64,000 nucleotides of DNA from Branchiostoma floridae (Eukaryota > Chordata > Leptocardii > Amphioxiformes > Branchiostomatidae). A model generated the notes under the pieces. The model was not told the origin of the DNA. It did not search any database and was given only the letters and a program-made list of their open reading frames with translations. The position numbers and the translations under genes were made by a program. Of this stretch, positions 60,840-64,000 are shown piece after piece (positions within the stretch are counted from its first letter, which is position 1; each line of letters begins with the position of its first letter). The stretch spans positions 3,199,691 through 3,263,690 of the forward strand of contig NC_049989.1 of NCBI RefSeq assembly GCF_000003815.2. The letters run 5' to 3'.

Positions 60840-61044
60840 GGTTATATTATTTTCACTTGGTTTATTATTGTTTGATGTATAATCTTCATGCCCATTTAAT
60901 TGCATTATAATTTGTAAATTTTGACGGGGGGAGAGTTTGTATAAGCCACATGGCTTTTTTCGCCCCCTTGCACGTTCTGTTGTTTTCTATAATTTTCTGT
61001 ATGTTATCATTTTTTAAAGTGCAAAATAAAATCAATCAATCAAT
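60840..61044 (+). mobile_element. possible 3' end of a non-LTR retrotransposon with (ATCA)n tail
   Basis: AATAAA at 61025-61030 runs straight into atcaatcaatcaat (61031-61044), the tail style of CR1/L2-group LINEs. It is preceded by a GC-rich block (ttgacggggggagagtttgt). No reverse transcriptase is visible, so this would be a dead 5'-truncated copy. The assignment is tentative. Confidence 0.45.
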
Positions 61045-61803
61045 GACAAACGAGCTTGGAAAAAAATGTTATGAAATGGACGGCATTGGTTAGTTTTGCT
61101 ACCTTTGCTTCCTTTTTCATTATAAAGGCAGAATCGATTCATCATGGAACATATTAAAGCGTAAAAGAATGAAAGGCTTTGAACGTGTTTATTTTTTAAT
61201 ACCTTGTATTGTTGAAGCTGGTGATAGAACAACAGAAGCTTTGGTTCCGTAACACACAAAAAATAAAGTTTCCTCTTTTTGCTCATGATATTCTTCTTCG
61301 TCGTTCATCAGGGATCCAAAAAGAACAAGCGTAGTGCTGTGAAGCATAAACATTCATGTGCAAATATCAGTTGTCTCTATGGTTATTTGCTGGATACATC
61401 TGTCAATTGCGGAATCAACCCGCATTCAGCAGCTAGGACTAGGCAAAGGTAATTTGGATCTCTAGGTTTTCTCACGGATATATACAGATCATTTATATAC
61501 TAGTGACTGACATGCTGCGATTCTCATTGGGTTTCAATTGAGGGTCAAAAGTTTTTTGACGGAATGATTGAATCAAGGCAAGGTGTTTCTGTAAGCTCCT
61601 TTGACGGAGTTTGCGGTGGTTTTCACTCTTTAAGGCCATGTAAGTCATGGATCTGTCAGCTACGTTCCACAGCCAGTGTAGGCTAATCTCCAGGCAGATC
61701 TCCCGGTGGCTCAGAACACTCCTTGCCCAGCTAGATCAGCTTATACCACAGGTAGATCTCCCTGGAAGTGTAGGCTAACATTGCTTTACTGTAAATGGTG
61801 CAT

Positions 61804-62188
61804 TGCAGTACCAACCAGTATCGAAGGATGACGCTATGAAACCGTCTTTCAAAATTGATCTTCTGTACTGCTGCTATACTCCGCTAGTCGGCGCTACTTC
61901 AAGTTCCAACATGGCTGCCACCAGGTACAAAATTCGGACTGTGATGTGTTGGCATTGAGTTTGCGATGGTAACGACAATATCCTAGGGTAGACTGCATCA
62001 GAAATGCTAGGTCAAATCCCATTACGTGAAAGATATTAGAAGCAGTAGAGAAGGTTTTGTCGGTGAGAATCAAACGGTATTGCCGTTCAGAGTACAGTGG
62101 GGGCCCAGTCACAACCTGTTTTGATATCTGACGTTCCAGTGGAGTTCTTGTGAAAAGTTTTCATCAGTTTTGTTGGACAAGAGCCAAA
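61804..62188 (+). promoter_or_regulatory. GPR89 5' flank / 5'-UTR with ATGGCTGCC (YY1-like) element
   Basis: Conservation with 11836-12945 marks this flank. The element caacatggctgccaccag at 61907-61924 is followed by a possible donor (gtac). The ATG at 61911 is not in frame with the main start at 62189, so it would be a short upstream frame or a non-coding first exon. Confidence 0.5.
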
Positions 62189-62260
62189 ATGTCTTTCTTG
62201 GTGGATTCCTGCATCATGTTCACGACCCAGGTATGTATGTGTCTGTTAGATCACTCTTGT

Positions 62261-62316
<56 letters not shown>

Positions 62317-63846
62317 TTCACATACACGCAACTCCTCACAAGAAAGTCTTCAAGAAATAACAGCTCATAGGAGTGACATCATAAACTGTTCCTTTGCAAT
62401 ATGCTCTATTTCAATAGCCACATGGTCTTAATATTACTTGTACATGTAATGTTAGCATTAAAATTTAAAGACTTAAAGTTAAAAAGTTAATGCCATGCTA
62501 TAAACAATGTCCTGAATACCAGTCACTGATCTAGTGATGAAGTTGTTAAACTCAGTAATGTACTCCAATATAATGTTACATGTAGATATTGAATTTGTTA
62601 ACTTAAAGATATTGGTCCTAACACACAGAACTATGATTTCTTTACCCCAGGCTTTCTTCTTTGGGTTCGGCTGGATATTCTTCATGCGCCAACTCTTCAA
62701 GGACTATGAAATCCACCACAGGTCAGACAGACTCATCATTGATAAAGATCTAGAGTTTAACTTTTAATTTGACGTCACCTGCGCCATGTTGGATCACAGT
62801 TTATGACATGAAGATGCTACTGCTTAATTCAATTACCCAGCAACTTGGTCGTCGTCGGATTCAAATTATAATTACTATGACGTCAAGGAAAAGCCTGTAT
62901 ATAAGCCCGTTCACACTACCAACTGTGCATGCCTAGTGCTAGATGAAACAGGCAAAGGCAAACTGGCCCGGACATTGTTGTGAAAACAAACACACCAGCT
63001 GATAGAGACTATGTAGAGTATGTCTACCATTAGCCATAGACATGTATAAAGTAAAGTCAGGCAAGTCAGGGCCTTCACCTTTGACAACTTTTGAACTTTG
63101 ACCCTTGTTCTTGTTCCAGGGTGGTGCAGCTGACCTTTGCTGTGACCTTTGCCCTGTCCTGCACCATGTTTGAACTCATCATCTTTGAGATTGTCGGGTT
63201 TCTGAACTCCAGCAGCAGGTAACATTATGTACAACTATGAAGAGATCTAGATACTAGAATTGTACAGGCTCCAGGGAGTAATTAAAGCATTGGTACTCAA
63301 CTAATCATACACCGGTTTCAGGGAAATTATAAAAGCAACTTACATTGATAGTCTCCTTGATTGATATATAGTACTTACAGTAGCTTACAGGTGATACATC
63401 CATTTTAAAATTAAAAAAAAAAGACCTGTCTGTTTACAAGAATCTTAGGATGATCTGTATACAAAATCAGAAGTAAAGTAATGGGGTGTACAGTGTATGT
63501 GCACACATCTACCTACCTGCTTAAGTGCTTAGGCCAGTGACTGGCCCCTTAAGCCAGTGACTCTCCATCAAGTTTCTCCACGTTGCACGTTCCTATGCTC
63601 TGGTTGCCACTGTCTTAAGACTCAGTCCAGTTGACGTTTTTGTGTCTTTTGTGATTTGGTCCTTCCGGTGCTTATTATAGGAGGTCTACCATCATTGACA
63701 CATTAAGCTGATGGTACAATAAACCATGACACTTGTTCCTGTTGTTGCAGATATTTCCACTGGAAGCTGGACCTGTACGCCATGCTGTTCTCTCTCATCT
63801 TCCTGCTGCCCTTCTACATCGCCTACTTCATCGTCAGCAACTTGAG
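62189..63846 (+). CDS. GPR89: GPR89 (Golgi pH regulator), first four coding exons; gene continues past the right edge
   Basis: Exons: 62189-62230, 62651-62721, 63120-63218, 63751-63846, all GT-AG and in phase. The predicted start MSFLVDSCIMFTTQ, then FFFGFGWIFFMRQLFKDYEI, VTFALSCTMFELIIFEIVG, LNSSSRYFHWKLDLY and LPFYIAYFIVSN, closely follows the N-terminus of vertebrate GPR89, a multi-pass Golgi anion channel that keeps Golgi lumen pH acidic. The exons cover about the first 102 residues, including the first membrane segments. The gene is housekeeping in other animals and lies downstream of bark-B on the same strand with its own flank. Confidence 0.93.
62263..62312 (+). repeat. (CA)n microsatellite in GPR89 intron 1
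   Basis: About 25 CA units. Confidence 0.95.
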
Positions 63847-64000
63847 GTGGGAGGGTTTAGATTAGAAGGAATCTGATGTAGTGATTATACTTATGCTGCT
63901 GTGTATGATTATTCAGGGCTCGAAATACCACCTGCATATGCAGGTTAGTGCAGCTACTGGAGCTGTGCAGGTATTTCTGGTGTCTACCTGCACCTAACCT

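Larger units (their letters stand above)
59820..61800. other. bark-B 3' flank / intergenic before GPR89
   Basis: It contains a roughly 250 bp tandem duplication (59870-60115 and 60125-60340, sharing attttcg, agaaatgta, ttcaaatga, gctgttttaagga and gttgtttttgtacct), then AT-rich DNA and a possible LINE tail. No gene was found. The first part is probably bark-B 3'-UTR. Confidence 0.6.

Overview
The window is eukaryotic genomic DNA: short exons with clean GT-AG introns, metazoan extracellular domains, and many tRNA-derived SINEs, MITEs and a Penelope-like element. Gene content and repeat style suggest an invertebrate deuterostome, most likely amphioxus (Branchiostoma). That assignment is inference from family knowledge, not from a database match.

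Layout. (1) A large imperfect inverted duplication covers about 1.4-25.6 kb. The left arm (about 1399-11050) carries, on the minus strand, a two-MAM-domain mucin-like membrane receptor gene (here MAM-A, 4235-10642) and, beyond its 3' end, the first exon (1399-1644) of a bark beetle/Anakonda-like gene that runs off the left edge. The right arm (about 15590-25618) carries the mirror copies on the plus strand: MAM-B (15984-23027) and the complete bark-like gene (bark-B, 25373-59819). The 4.5 kb spacer contains a broken copy of the 5' flank of the Golgi pH regulator gene GPR89, whose intact 5' part lies at the right edge (62189-63846, continuing out of the window). The order bark-A< MAM-A< [GPR89 5' fragment>] MAM-B> bark-B> GPR89> is what a tandem duplication of MAM-bark-GPR89(5') followed by inversion of the first MAM-bark unit would leave.

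(2) bark-B can be built from 42 phase-compatible exons into a type I membrane protein of about 4,700 residues: signal peptide, three repeats of beta-helix plus SRCR plus NWWG motif, C-type lectin domain, EGF/PSI, a cysteine-rich part, VWD, ten EGF-like units, three cadherin repeats, a Ser/Thr mucin stalk, SEA, one membrane segment and a short tail ending near NPxY. One base too many near 33648 breaks the frame of its 6.2 kb exon 4. The flanking frames are clearly coding, so this is either a sequence error or a real lesion.

(3) MAM-A (997 aa) and MAM-B (951 aa) share nine exons of nearly equal length. Each has a signal peptide, two MAM domains, a single-exon Ser/Thr mucin stalk, a membrane segment, and a 260-residue tail with many YxxL motifs, one pair at ITAM spacing. 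They look like phosphotyrosine-signalling or endocytic surface receptors.

(4) Mobile DNA distinguishes the two arms. A 5'-truncated Penelope-like element with inverted pLTRs, each encoding a hammerhead ribozyme core, sits in MAM-B only. A 1 kb TIR element sits in MAM-A only. A tRNA-SINE sits in the right arm only. Intron 3 of bark-B holds three TIR elements nested one inside another, each with its own 3 bp TWA target duplication.
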